Positions 13,271 to 25,626 of a stretch of 64,000 bases of DNA are shown here, piece after piece. This stretch comes from Styela clava. Lineage: Eukaryota > Chordata > Ascidiacea > Stolidobranchia > Styelidae. A program made the position numbers and the translations under genes. Positions within the stretch are counted from its first letter, which is position 1. Each line of letters starts with the position of its first letter. Location: positions 9,632,151-9,696,150 of the forward strand of contig NC_135257.1 in the NCBI RefSeq assembly GCF_964204865.1, given 5' to 3'. The notes beneath the pieces are model-generated. The model made no database searches. It was not told the DNA's origin and worked only from the letters and a program-made list of their open reading frames with translations.

Positions 13271-14071
13271 TGTCGACCGTACCGTACATTAGGCTAGGTA
13301 AGGTATACGTATACTGTATAAAGTAAGGTAGACTACTGCTTCGTTTAGCTTCCGTGTTCCTATACTATAGCACCGCTCTCTTGTTTTCAAAACGTGGTAT
13401 TCTGGAAATTTCAGACAAGGGTGTGTTTTGCAAATATTCCGGTTATTGCTGAAAACTCATATATATCACTCATTGGCTTTTTATCTTTTTAAAACTTTTC
13501 GGCTTACCCTGTACCGCTGGGCCCACGTACACGAAAATTCTCAATCAACCCTTCTGGCTTACTGCGACCAAATATATCAAAAGGTGTGACCTAATCACGT
13601 GTTTTTGTGGTCGTTGACCGCTAGTTACACGAAAGAATACAGAATACTTTATTGTAGATATTTTTCTGTAATATATATACATATTTTAATTTTTGAGTGA
13701 TATAACAATAAAGCTCAATAATATGAAATGAATAACTGATTACAGAGATATAATGGCGTTGAATGTTTGGGGAACTAAATGGTAGTATTGTTATGATATT
13801 CTTAAATAGAAGAAAGTGTCTATAGGCAATAGTTTTCTTCTGTTATTGTTCGTACAGTTGCTTTACCTAAAATAGTGCTGTTTTGCAGCGCCCTAACTGC
13901 ACTTATTCGCAATCTTTTGTCAGATACTTCGATGGAACAGTTTATGCGATCTGATATCGCTATGTCACTTCTTTTTGACAACAGCTATAGAGCCTTGATT
14001 CTCTTCCAAATAGCAAAAAAACAACGATTTATATAATAAATAAAAGTCATAAAATTATCCCTGGAATGAAT

Positions 14072-14077
14072 TTTATT
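14072..14077 (-). promoter_or_regulatory. Candidate poly(A) signal of SULT copy B
   Basis: Minus-strand AATAAA about 170 nt beyond the copy B stop codon, in a block conserved with copy C (20152-20157). A second AATAAA lies at 14143-14148. Not experimentally supported. Confidence 0.3.
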
Positions 14078-14244
14078 AAATCAGGCCAGTTATGGTAATA
14101 CGGCCTGGGGTTATTAAACCTAATTTTGACCACCGTTGAACATTTATTTATATTGGCAGTTTAGTTTTCTGCAATGTTGTATGAAAGGTTTAGTAAACAT
14201 ATTGATAAAATGATCAATTTATGAATAAAAGTGTGACAATGTTA

Positions 14245-17200
14245 TTATATATCGTAAATAAATTTGATGTCAGTATGCCCCAATTTATCTGCAATCAATT
14301 TGTCCATCAATTCCGATTGTGCAACAGTCATCAGCTGCTTCCAGTTTCCGACTTCCCCTAAATAAAACATCTTTTGGTCTATTGTATTTAGTTACTCAGA
14401 ACGGAGCATAGTATTCTGATAAACAACGCTATTTTTTGTAATTTATTTCATCCCTCTGGTCTGCATAATGAAATATTTTAGTAAAATGATCACCACTTGC
14501 TGTGATGGCATGATCAGTGCATTATGTGGCTTTCGGTATACATAGGTTATTCCGATTCGTTAAATCTATCACGTTACCTTTTCTGAATAGATTCAATTTC
14601 AAAAGATTTGGATGAGATGTCTGTTTCATGACACTAAACGTAGTCGCATTTTCTATTTCCTCCACTCTCTTATCATCAACTTCAGTGTTCAAAAACTTTG
14701 CCAAACGTCTAATTTCTTGTTTTGTATCCTGTAAAATATATAGGGACAAACATTATGCGAATAGTTTGTCAAAAACGCCATTTCGAATCAGTATTTTGTA
14801 CAACGAAAGATAGAACATGTTGATTAATATTTTTTACTACTCTATTCTCTTCTCTTACACTTTTTAAGTTTTTTAATGGTAAACCTTGTGGATGATGGAT
14901 TATTAATAGTGTATTTTAAATTTAAAATAAATATAATTGACTCAGGTGTGTATGTCTTGATCACATCATAATCTTACTCTTTTCAGATCTTCATAATGAA
15001 TGAACATGACATTATCTTCATCCTTGTGTTTATACCATCCCAGTATATGATCAGGATACCATTCTCCATCTTTCATGAATGTTATTTGCTTCCCTGCCAT
15101 CAAAAACATTTAAAATAATTTGGTTTGAGCCGCAGGTAAAATGTACGATATTGAAGATACTTAAGGTCTCAGAGTTTGCATAACTTCACGATCCAATATA
15201 TCTAATCATAATTGTTTTTGCGCTGTTATCAAAAGATTGTCAGCTTCAATGAGCCACGCGCTATAGATCATTCTATACAAGAATAGTTTCGTTTGTATTG
15301 GGAAATAAATAAAAATGGTATCAAAAAATTGTCTTATATGTATCCTCCGACACGTAAGCTCATTAATTTCAATTGTTATATAACAAATGGACAAACCCTG
15401 CACATAGTCCGAAAAAAATTGTGGCCAATCAAGACTGAAGGCGTATCGGGCGTTGTCGAAGGGTGCATTCTTGCAAAAGTGATACCAGGAAACAACTTGA
15501 TCTTTAGGATTGCGTAGAATAACAATTATCTGCAAAATCGCAACAAACCAGTTATTATGAAAAAATAATTCATATGCCATTTTCGGATAAATGCGGAAGA
15601 AAATAAACAGCCTATTGGTATTTCAATGTTTCTGTGTCAACTCGAAAGAGTATCGAGATTTTTATAATAAATGTATTGCTCAATAAACAACCTCAGGCAT
15701 TAGGTTAAATTTCGATGTCAGTTTGATTGAGTTTCAAGGTTTTTGCTTTAACGGTATATTTGAATTTGAACTTGATCGGTCCGTTTTGGTATACTGTATT
15801 CTTTCCGCTGAGCAATGGTAAGTGCATAGCAATTAAGCGAAAGAATTTTTTATGAATATTATTTGAAAATATGGTAACACGAACGGAAATGAAGTAAACT
15901 CACTCACAGGTGGCCACTGGCGTAACAATTGACATATATATTTAAAAGTGATGAAACTTTATGAAATATTACAGTAATAATCTTGCAATCTAAATTATTT
16001 GCGTGTAAAATAAAACGTTTTTCGAACAAAGTCTTTGTGCAATTCACCATTTTTTCATTAATATGATTTCAAGAGTTACAACCATTTTCCGGGATTTATG
16101 TGCCCATCCGAACCCTATAAATGTCGTACAATATAATGTAAATAAAAACACCATGCTTCAAATCAGCCTATCACATTGGTTCTCTGCAACGATATTTGAA
16201 ATACATGATAAAATGTAGTCGTCACCTTTCCGTCATTCTTTTTTATTTTTTCGACGTTCAACAAATTTTCTGGTAAATGAGTCTGAAAACATTTCGGATG
16301 AACGGGCAGATATTCCAACAGCTGAAATTTTGATTCTGAAAGAAACACCAAGATATTGTTTGTAATACTTCAAACGCTATTTTGTGGTTGTACCATGAGC
16401 AAAAACGTACCTGACCAACGTCTCTGCATTATTCTACGCCAATTGCCCTTAGGGGTGAACATGAATATTTTTATCTTAATATTATAAGGTATTTGCAAGA
16501 AATGGTGTTGAAACAGATTCGTCTGAGAGGTGACCTTTTCATAGTGATGTTTATGCCAGTTTTCTTTGCAGTATTGATTGTATTGATAAATCATAATTTG
16601 TCATTTTGCAGCTAATTCTAAATATACATTTTAGACTTGATTTTCCGCGAAACAATGAAAAATGAGTTACAGCTCTTGTAACATGTGGTACAAATATAGT
16701 TAAAAATGACTTTGACCAATATGGCGTGATAACGAAAAGAAAAGATGGTCTGCTGATAGTGTGAACTTATCGACGAGGAAACTGTAAATTATATGACTGA
16801 ATTATCAATTACAAGAAAGATACTATGATCATCAGTGAGGGCATCATAATATAAGTCTGGTCCGGTATAACAATTCACATAATTCATTATAAAAAAAATG
16901 TTCTGTATATTCCTACCTTTGTCATGTAGCGCCAATAAAGAAAACAACTTGGTTGCGTTATATAATTTACCTTTGGCTACATCCATCTTTTGCAATGGTG
17001 GAAACATCCTCAATCCATTCAGTCCATATAATATTTCACTTACGACCGCCGATGTCCAATTAACGCCTATGAAAGATAATGACATGTTATAATATCCTGT
17101 ACTTTTCGAACTAAATACACGATGCAGAAAAACGTTACCAGAACTTTAGAAGAATTAGCGGTTATTTTATAGCAATTTTGAATAGTGATCATTCATGGCA

Positions 17201-17589
17201 TTTTATACAGGTGATTTATCTGAACAATTAGCGAACTGAAAAGGCATTTCAATAGTGAAATGAAATACTTTTATTACTATTATGCACTACCAACTGTGGT
17301 GTCTGAATTCATCATGGACTGTAGTGTCTAGATCTAAATCAGCCTATTTTGTAAAACCAACTTTACCGGTTTTGGGGTAAGATACTAGAAAGACCGAATT
17401 TTGTTCCAGTTCCAGTTTTTCGTATGCGTATTTTGCAGTTTCTGCTTCAAAACCAGGGAGAAAACGATGTCCTTTCCATTCAGTTTCTTTGAACCTGAGA
17501 ACTCCGTCAAAAAATTCGTTGACATCTTTTACAGTTTGTTCGAAAATTGCTCTCTTTTCATTCGGGATCGCAGAAATGAAGGCTTCCAT
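14245..17589 (-). CDS. Cytosolic sulfotransferase, tandem copy B
   Basis: Second complete SULT gene, same strand and same seven-exon plan: 17589-17367, 17066-16971, 16335-16226, 15529-15397, 15093-14978, 14728-14578 and 14357-14245. The joined CDS is 942 bp, 313 residues, with no stop or frameshift and the same intron phases as copy A. Visible motifs are SYPKTGVNW for the PAPS 5' loop, THLPENLLN carrying the expected catalytic His, RNPKDQVVSWYHF, RKGEVGNWKQ and the KQLMTVAQSE dimer motif. The protein ends IYDI. It is the most compact copy, with no large insertion in its introns. No signal peptide or membrane segment, as expected for a cytosolic enzyme. Physiological substrate cannot be read from the sequence. 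Confidence 0.9.
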
Positions 17590-17615
17590 TTTAAATAAGT
17601 AGGGTTGAAAAAACA

Positions 17616-17660
17616 GGAATAATTTCTATGCTGTGGATAAAATATTTTTATCAATTCAAT
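17616..17660 (-). promoter_or_regulatory. Conserved block just upstream of SULT copy B start
   Basis: The best-preserved version of the block found 20-70 bp upstream of all three SULT start codons. On the minus strand it reads GATAAAAATATTTTATCC followed by ACAG. That could be a near-palindromic GATA-type site or the 3' end of a 5'-UTR intron; the sequence alone does not decide. Confidence 0.35.
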
Positions 17661-20151
17661 GCTACTTACTGAAGGGGGTTTATATTTTCCGCAGAATAAC
17701 ACGATTCGTTGCTAGAGCAAAATATTATATTATATGATGTAAAATGTAATATAACAATTGCTAAATATAACTAACTAAAAATTAGAAACTTTAATTATAA
17801 CAAGCTTCAATATAAACTACCAACTATATCAATTTTGCAAATAATCGTTATTGTTTTGCCAAACCAGCACTTTTCTATTCATATTCCTGAACTGACCGAC
17901 TTATCTAATGACCTGAAGCGGCGTTTCAGGAACTTGGATGAAAATTATTGCAATTTTGTATTTTGAGATAAATGTCGCTGCTTGAGTGCCCCCTAACGTC
18001 AACTGTTCACTTGTAACGAGTGCTCATGATAAATTCGATGTTTTTGACACAAATGCATTTAACAGTTATAATTCACATACTGCTTAATTTACAAATGCTG
18101 TAGGAACTTGATCCTCTAAACAAAAAAAGGTTCCCCGTTAAACTCGGTTAGCTGTGAACTTTCACTTAGTTCACCTGCCAGACGTAAAATATTCTATGTC
18201 CAAAGTTTTTTCCAGGAACATAATGTGGAATTCACTATACCTCATAGCTGTTTTCCTTCTCGTATTTACACGAATTGCGAATGGCGTAGTATAAAATACT
18301 TATATACTGCGCCCATAGCTTTGCTCATAGATCATTCTCGATTATTTCTCGTTCCTGTGACCTATGTTTGAGCAACGTTCGTAAAAAGAAGCTTTATTTA
18401 TTGATAATAAACCTGCACGCCTGCCAAATCATTTGACAGGAAGAATTTCCCAAAAAGATTTGTAACTGTCCTTATTTATATTTGAACTTTTTGCATTGAG
18501 ATTGTTATTGTACATCGGGCTACCATTAGAGAGAAAACACTCGTTTCAACCTAAATACTTGACTAAAGTTAGCCTCTCAATCAAAAATCGAATCGACTAA
18601 ACTTGTACCGCCCTCAATTCGGTATCATATATATATATATATTTCTCTCCTTTAAATTTGATGTGAAAAAAGTAGGTTATCATCGACAGGACGTAATCCG
18701 CGCCCGCAATAGGCATTTACGTCGAGAATATTCTGATCGATATTGACGTATTAGAAGTTTCGAAGTGTTGAGAAGCAATATTTGGAAAACATTCATCTTG
18801 AAGATGAAAGAATGCTTTTTTGGATCGGAATGAAAAGTTAAATTCTAAAAAACTAGAATAACAAAAGAGATATATCTTGACATCGTCATTTTTGCCGTTA
18901 TTCAACTCCATATATACGGATTAGTTTTGATTTTCTAACTCCCACTACACCTGTTAAAATACCATCGAATAAGACCCTACATCCCTGCGGATGGTAACCT
19001 GTATTTTAGGTGCACAAAGATTTTGGACAGTCCTATTGACAAAATGGTGCGATTGCTAACTCCGGAATTAATCTTCAGACAAATATTTCGAATAGCCCAT
19101 ATTTTGTTCTTTCATAGAGCGAAAGGTCCAGATTCCCCAAATTTTTTTTTATCGAAGCCCTGTTTTTTCAATGCAATTTTGACATATATATGACCTTTTT
19201 CCTCTTAATGAGTTATTGACAAAAAACATGTTTATTGTGGGTGAACGCTCGACAATGTGTCTGAGTGATGGGTTCTATTTTTTAGTAATTCATGTGGTGA
19301 GTCACAAACAATTACTTATCTCCCGTGGATTCTAGATTTCATTCGAAAAGATTATTAAATTCGATTCTGAAATTATCGGGTATTCAAAAATCCGCAGCCT
19401 CACTCGTGACCCATAGGCTACTCAGTAAGAACGAGTCTGCATTTTCCCAAAATTGAATCGTTAATGTTATGAATGTCCAAAATGCAGATAATGGTGACTT
19501 CGCATAAGGGGAGATAATAGCTGGCATATCCAATCAAGCAATGTATGTTGTATTTTGCTAAACCACTGGGTCCTGCCCAATAGCTTACTCAATTAACCCC
19601 TCTGGTTAATGTGATCAAATATAACAAACGCTATGAACCAATCACCTGTTTTTGCGGCAGTTGACCACTAGTTACACAAAATAAAACAGTTCACACTTTA
19701 TAGTATTCTGTATTGATAAATATGTACATGTTATAATTTTTGAATGATATAACAATAAAGCTAAATAATATGAGATGAATAGCTGATTACAGAGGTATGG
19801 GGTTAAATGTTTGGGAATTAACTAAATGGCAGTACTGTTAAGATATATATAGAGAGATATTTTCAAATGTGAGAAAGTGTCTGAGCAATATTTTTCTTCT
19901 GATATTGTTTGTATAGTTGTATCAACGAAAATGGTTCTTTTCGGCAGCGCCTTAACGCCTATCCCCAATCCTATGTCACATTCTTCAGTGATACAGTTTG
20001 AGTGCTAGGTGACGGTGATGCCGCTATGTCAATGCTTTAATAACAACAGCTTTATATGCGTGGTTGCCTTTCAAACAGCAAAAACGGTTTATATATATAA
20101 TAAAGTAAAAACGAATAAAAAGATTTCAATCAATGTGACACTGAAATAAAT

Positions 20152-20157
20152 TTTATT
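20152..20157 (-). promoter_or_regulatory. Candidate poly(A) signal of SULT copy C
   Basis: Minus-strand AATAAA ~155 nt past the copy C stop, in the duplicated 3' flank; the equivalent hexamer is at 14072-14077 for copy B. Confidence 0.3.
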
Positions 20158-20311
20158 GAAACTGGCCGGTCATTGTAATACGACCTGAGGGCTAGTAAAC
20201 TTAATCTTGACTACCGTAAAACATGTATTGGCAGTTTAGTTTTCTGCAATGTTGTATGAAAGGTTTAGTAAAATCATTAATCAATTTATGAATAAAAGTG
20301 TGACAATGTTA

Positions 20312-23300
20312 CTATATTTCGTAAATAAATTTGATGTCAGTATGCCCCAATTTATCTGCAATCAATTTGTCCATCAATTCCGACTGTGCAACAGTCATCA
20401 GCTCCTTCCAGTTTCCGATTTCTCCTATATAAAACATCTTTTGATTTATAGTATTTAGTTACTTCGTACGGAGCCTAGTATTCTAATATACAACGCTAAT
20501 CATTGTAATTTATTTCATAGCTCTAGGCTGCATAATGAAATATTTTAGTAAAATGATCCGATAAGTATCACCACTTGCTGTGATGGCATGATCAGCGCAT
20601 TATGTGGCTTTCGGTATGTATTATTCCGATTCGATAAATGTATCACGTTACCTTTTCTGAATAGATTCAATTTCAAAAGATTTGAATGAGATGTCTGTTT
20701 CATGACACTAAACGTAGTCGCATTTTCTATTTCCTCCACTCTCTTATCATCAACTTCAATGTTTAAGAACTTTGCCAAACGCCTAATTTCTTGTTTCATG
20801 TTCTGTGAAACATATATGGTGATAAAATTGCATCAGGATTGCTTGTGTTTAGATCCAGTCTGGTGTTCACAATACAAAATTTTTTTCAAAAACGCCATTC
20901 CGAATCAGTATTCTGTACAACGAAAGATAGAGCCTGTTGATTATTATTCTTTACTACTCTGTTCTCTTCTCTTACACCAGTGGTTCCCAACCGTTTATGG
21001 CTCGTGGCCCCCTTCTGACGCCTTTTTGCACTCGTGGCCCCCCCTGTTCGCTATTCCAAAAAAACTAAACGTGCTGGATTGTATTATGTTTTTACTACCT
21101 TGTATAGAAGGCAAAAGCAAACCCCAGACAAGAAACCAAAAGATTTTTTGTATACAACCAATGGGAATCTTGCGCTTGGTACTGTCTAACAAGATTTCTT
21201 TATGTTGGACGCCGTCTTTGATATGGCTAGACAAATGTCACTGTCAACACCAAGATGGTTTTACCTGGGGATGATTTTTGTCGCAGTGGTTTTGGAGTTT
21301 AGATGTACGTAATGTTTTATTGCTCATTACATGCGAGCAATGCAAGCATTGAGCACGTTCTTTGTCGTCTCGATTTACTTTGGTAAAACCAAAGCCAACG
21401 TAACCGTCGTTCCGCTTTCGTATTTAGGATATTGGGTATTTACAAAGACGTTTTCACGTCTATAATACGATGGCTAAGGTTATCTTGCGGTCTAGTGAAA
21501 TTGCCCGTCTACAGGTGAGACGCCCTAACGGCGAACTATTTTGACTGTTACATTCCAAATTCCATTATGATCAAACAATTCACGTACAAGAAAGCGAATA
21601 CACCCTGCGATCGCAAATAACCTCTTAAGGGCAATTAAAGTGCGGTAAACGCTTGAATGGAGAATTTTATTTTAACTGGAAAATATGCAATCGAAGTCCT
21701 TTTATGATCAATTATTAGCCATGTGCCGTGGCCCCTCTTAAACTGCTTCGTGGCCCCCAGTTGAGAACCACTGTCTAACACCTTGTAAGTTTTCCAATTG
21801 TACACCTCGTGATTGGTGGATTATTAATGAAGTATTTTAAATTTAAAATAATTGTAATTGACTCATGTGTGTCAGAATGTGTAAAAATCTTACTCTTTTC
21901 AGATCTTCATAATAAATGAACATGACATTATCTTCATCCTTGTGTTTATACCATCCCAGTATATGATCAGGATACCATTCTCCATCTTTCATGAAGGTTA
22001 TTTGCTTTCCTGCCACAAAACATTTGAAATAATTAGGTTTGAGTCGAAGGGAAAATGTACGATGTTCGAATGAATTTCACGCACTATAGATTATTTTTTA
22101 AAATAATGTCGCGTTTTTATTCAGACGAAAATAGAAATGTTATCAGAGAGGTTGGCTCTTCTGTCTCCTCGAACCTGTTAGCTCATAAATTTCAATTGTT
22201 ATTCAACAAATGGACAAACCCTGCACGTAGTCCGAGAAAAATTGTGGCCAATCCAGACTGAAGGCGTATCGGGCGCTGTTGAAGGGTGCATTCTTGCAAA
22301 AGTGATACCAGGAAACAACTTGATCTTTAGGATTGCGTAGAATGACAATAATCTGCAGAATATAGAAATAAACTGGTTGTTGAAAACACATACTTAGTCA
22401 TTGCTTGACAAACGTTATCGTTGTATACCACGCCAAAAAGTCGTATGATATATTTGGATAAAATGCCAAGGAAAACTGAAAACCCATTAAGTATTTCAAC
22501 GTTTCTCTGTAAACTCGAAGATTAATTGAGACTTACTTTTTATAATAAATACCTTGTCAACAACTTTGAGCATCGTTAAATGTCAATTTCAGTCGATGAA
22601 TGTTATGCGGCATAACAACTATATATATAAAGTTTTAACGTAGCCTTGGATACAAATTAGGTTTCCAAGCTTTAAAACAACATATTTATTATTTTTGCTT
22701 TCGGAACTGATCGATCCGTTTTGGTGTGCTTCATTTCTTCGTATTGGGCAAAGATTAAGTACGCATCAATCAAACAAAAGACAAACTTTTTTTTATGAAT
22801 ATTATCTGAAAATGGTAACAAGAACGAAGGCAATTCAACTCAAGCATGAGCAGCGACTGTCGTGACAATGACGATGAGAGCAATGACAATTAATACAGTT
22901 ATGAAAAGTGATAAAATAAAACAAGAATATTTTTGCAATCCAGAATAATTCCGTAACAATGGAACCTTTTTCGAACCAAGTATTTTTCCATTAATATGAC
23001 TTCCAAAGCTTACTATTTTTTTTGCCTGATGTTGTATACATTCCGAAACCCAGAACGTCGAAAAACTAAATTGAAAAAGAATCACTATGCTTCAAATCAG
23101 CTGTTCGCGCAAAAAAATTTCACTCAAATCGTTATTTATTCAGATCGCAATAGGTCTATGCAACAGGTTTTCATAATTGAAATAAAGATAAAATGTAGTC
23201 ACCTTCCCACCACTTTTTTTTATTTTTTTTAAGTTCACCAGATTTTCCGGTAAATGAGTTTCGAAACATTTAGGATGAACTGGCAAATATTCCAGTAGCT

Positions 23301-24211
23301 GAAATTTCGATGCTGAAAGATAAATGAAAATATTGGTTTTCTGAGCATAAAACATACCATGTTATTTTGCATCGATGGCATATTTATATGTGTAAATTTT
23401 AATATTTCTAGCCTAAAATTAGAAAATAATTAAGAACAATGTCATATCGTTTATAACTTTATATGCTTTGGCGAATATAAAGTTCATGACGCCTATGTCA
23501 ATTTTCTTTGCAGGATTGATTGTATTGATAAATAATAATTTATATTTTTGATTCTAAATATAGAAACAAAACGTGGTATTTCATATTTTGTGACAGGATG
23601 GAAAATCTGTTACGGCCTGATGTACCTTCGGCTATTTCCATCTTTTGTAAAGGTGGAAACATCCTCAATCCATTCGGTCCATATAATAATTGACTTACAA
23701 TCCCTGATGTCCAATTTACGCCTATGAAAAATATCGGTATGTTATATCCTGTATATATATATTATACTACTCGACTAAAATGCACGGTACATAAAAAAAC
23801 TTAACGAAAGGTTTGTATTAGAACAATTTAGAATGTTAAATATATGAACATTTCGTGAACTGGATATTCATTTCGAACAGAAAGGAAAAATTTTCATTGC
23901 CAATTATGCGCTACTAACTCAGGTGTCTGAAATCATAAAATATACCATTATAATCTGCCTATATATATATATTCAAATGAAGGATTACCAGTTTTGGGGT
24001 AAGATGCTAGAAATACTGTATTTTGTTCCACTCCCAGTTCTTCGTATGCATATTTTGCAGTTTCTGCTTCAAACCCGGGAGGAAAACGATGTCCCTTCCA
24101 TTCAGTTTCTTTGCACCTGGGAACTCCGTCAAAATGATCGTTGACATATTTCTTAGTTTGTTCGAAAATTCCTCGTTTTTCATTCGGGATCGCAGAAATA
24201 AAGGCATCCAT
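20312..24211 (-). CDS. Cytosolic sulfotransferase, tandem copy C
   Basis: Third complete SULT gene. Exons are 24211-23989, 23721-23626, 23312-23203, 22352-22220, 22009-21894, 20802-20652 and 20424-20312; 942 bp, 313 residues, intron phases identical to copies A and B. The core motifs are intact: YPKTGVNW, THLPENLVN, RNPKDQVVSWYHF, RKGEIGNWK and KELMTVAQSE. Its N-terminus begins MDAFISAIPNEKR and carries replacements not seen in A or B (GVPRCKE for GVLRFKE, FPPGFEAE for FLPGFEAE). Exon 6 starts NMKQE instead of DTKQE. This copy may therefore be diverging in substrate pocket or under weaker constraint. A hAT MITE interrupts the intron between exons 5 and 6. Confidence 0.88.
20978..21773. mobile_element. 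hAT-type MITE in SULT copy C intron 5
   Basis: The 796-bp element starts CAGTGGTTCCCAACCGTTTA and its right end, complemented, starts CAGTGGTTCTCAACTGG; both ends continue into GTGGCCCCC-type sequence. An 8-bp duplication with one mismatch flanks it: TCTTACAC at 20970-20977 and TCTAACAC at 21774-21781. No transposase is encoded. It is absent from the same intron in copies A and B, so it post-dates the duplication. Confidence 0.85.
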
Positions 24212-24237
24212 TTCAAAGAGGAATAATTGGAAAAATA

Positions 24238-24282
24238 GGAATAATTTCTATGCTGTGGGTAGAAAACTTTTATCAATTTAAT
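24238..24282 (-). promoter_or_regulatory. Conserved block just upstream of SULT copy C start
   Basis: Same block as at 9322-9367 and 17616-17660, with several substitutions that break the second GATA-like core. A CCACAG trinucleotide pair at the same place keeps the 5'-UTR acceptor interpretation open. Confidence 0.3.
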
Positions 24283-24647
24283 CGTACCTACTTTGTAAAA
24301 TACTCTTCTATTGACTAGTGTGATTACTAACTTTCATCAATCAAATAAGAGGAGATTAACAACGCTTTCTCAAAAATATGAAGTCCTACTATTGCAGGAA
24401 ATCACGACTTGTTTGTAAAGGAATAATATTATGATATGTGACATAAAATTTAAAATATTAATTTGCTAAATGTCACGTAAAATTATAAAAATTAGAAATG
24501 AGTTTTTATAAAGGATAGTCAACCTCAATTTAACAGCTTCAATATAAACTTCCACAATTTTCAAATTTGCTAATAAGGGGCCGATCACCTGAATCGGCAT
24601 TTGAAATTTGATCGAACTTATTTAAAGTTTCTTTTTTTTTTTTGCAA
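24283..24647. other. Upstream flank of SULT copy C, no gene seen
   Basis: AT-rich; contains a stretch near 24335-24410 similar to 9410-9480 upstream of copy A (TTTCATCAATCAAA and neighbouring bases), another remnant of the shared duplication unit. Confidence 0.45.
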
Positions 24648-24895
24648 TTTGCAACAACTATACAATCACAGAAAAGGTGGCTGGTAGTTTTAACATTAGA
24701 ATGACAGAAATCACATGACTCTGATGAACAAGTGTGAATTTATACAATCTATCGTTTAGTACTATGGCACCATGGAACATTTTTACATGAAAAGATTGCA
24801 ATTTGGTTTCAATAGTACAATAAAAGATATCCATATACAATTTATAACCCAATTAAAATCACTCTCTAAAAAAAGGGTCTGCCCATTGATCAGGG
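24648..24895 (-). pseudogene. LINE reverse-transcriptase C-terminal remnant
   Basis: Read on the minus strand, one frame gives CTIETKLQSFHVKMFHG followed by a DRLYKF motif. After a frameshift another frame gives SCDFCHSNVKTTSHLFCDC. The first part matches the thumb region and the second the cysteine/histidine zf-RVT module (CxxC...HxxxC) at the end of non-LTR retrotransposon polymerases. At least one further frameshift lies upstream. It is a dead fragment of about 250 bp; no 5' part or poly(A) tail is visible. Confidence 0.6.
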
Positions 24896-24927
24896 GATAT
24901 AAATTTGATCAGGTTCAACCTTTCATT

Positions 24928-25226
24928 ACTATCGATCTTAAGATCGGTAAGTATGTTGATAGGTATTTGTCTGTTTGTTTGTTTGTCTGTTAGATACACG
25001 CGATATCTCACGAAAGCGAGATTGAATCTGCTCCAAATGTACATGTGCATTCATCATAGTTCGGAACAGAAGCCTATTGATTTTCGATGAATTATGTCGT
25101 ATAATTAGCGAGTTATTAATTAATTAGTGATGGGACACACGCTGTCACTATGGAGTAAGAGCGCTGTTTTGGTGGATCCCCTAACCTCCGATCGATAAGT
25201 CTTTGGTCTCCGACCGATATTCTCGT
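24928..25226 (+). repeat. CGGTAAGTATGTTGATAGG repeat, copy 2
   Basis: Longest copy of this dispersed repeat in the window. It runs from ATCGATCTTAAGATCGG to CGATCGATAAGTCTTTGGTC and is internally ordered like the copies at 12751 and 25371. Non-coding. Confidence 0.7.
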
Positions 25227-25370
25227 TGATACTTTTATTTGCTTTTTCTGTTTCAAATGTTTCAGAAAGAAAATGAGATACATTCTTATCAGGGTCACTT
25301 AATACACTAAAATCAATACAGTTTCAAATATTGTTTAACCAATCGTCAGGTAAAACTCCAGTGATATTAC

Positions 25371-25620
25371 TTATCGATCGTTGATAGGTATTTGTTTGTT
25401 TGTCTGTTCACGAAAGCGAGGTTCAATCTACTCCAAATTTTGCATGTGCAATCATCATAGCTCGGATCAGAAGCCTATTGATTTTCGATGAATTATGTCG
25501 TATAATTAGCGAGTTATTAATTAATTAGGGATGGGACACACGGTGTCACTATGGAGTGAGGCCACTGTCTTGGGGGGATCCCCTAACCTTCAATCGATAA
25601 GTCTTCGGTTTCCAACCGAA
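25371..25620 (+). repeat. CGGTAAGTATGTTGATAGG repeat, copy 3
   Basis: Direct repeat of copy 2 about 440 bp further on, with its left part shortened. It ends in the same CGATAAGTCTTCGGTTTCC-like sequence. Copies 2 and 3 probably arose by local duplication or by two insertions of one family. Confidence 0.7.
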
Positions 25621-25626
25621 TTCTAG

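Larger units (their letters stand above)
9302..14244. other. Intergenic between SULT copies A and B
   Basis: No gene recognised. The first ~70 bp upstream of copy A resembles the start-proximal flanks of copies B and C. A direct repeat lies at 9504-9627 and 9885-10012. Blocks near 10680-10750 and 11150-11280 resemble sequences upstream of copy B (about 18370-18450 and 18870-18985). Dispersed repeats occupy about 12100-13270. From about 13500 to 14244 the sequence matches the 3' flank of copy C. Confidence 0.6.
17590..20311. other. Intergenic between SULT copies B and C
   Basis: No gene recognised. 17616-17660 is the start-proximal block shared by the three copies. About 18370-18990 resembles sequence upstream of copy A. 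About 19580-20311 matches 13500-14244 and is the duplicated 3' flank. A short (TA)n tract lies near 18629-18643. Confidence 0.6.

Noticed and set aside
20702-21274. 190-codon plus-strand frame
   Set aside because: Antisense to SULT copy C exon 6, then runs into the hAT MITE; no domain and no independent support.
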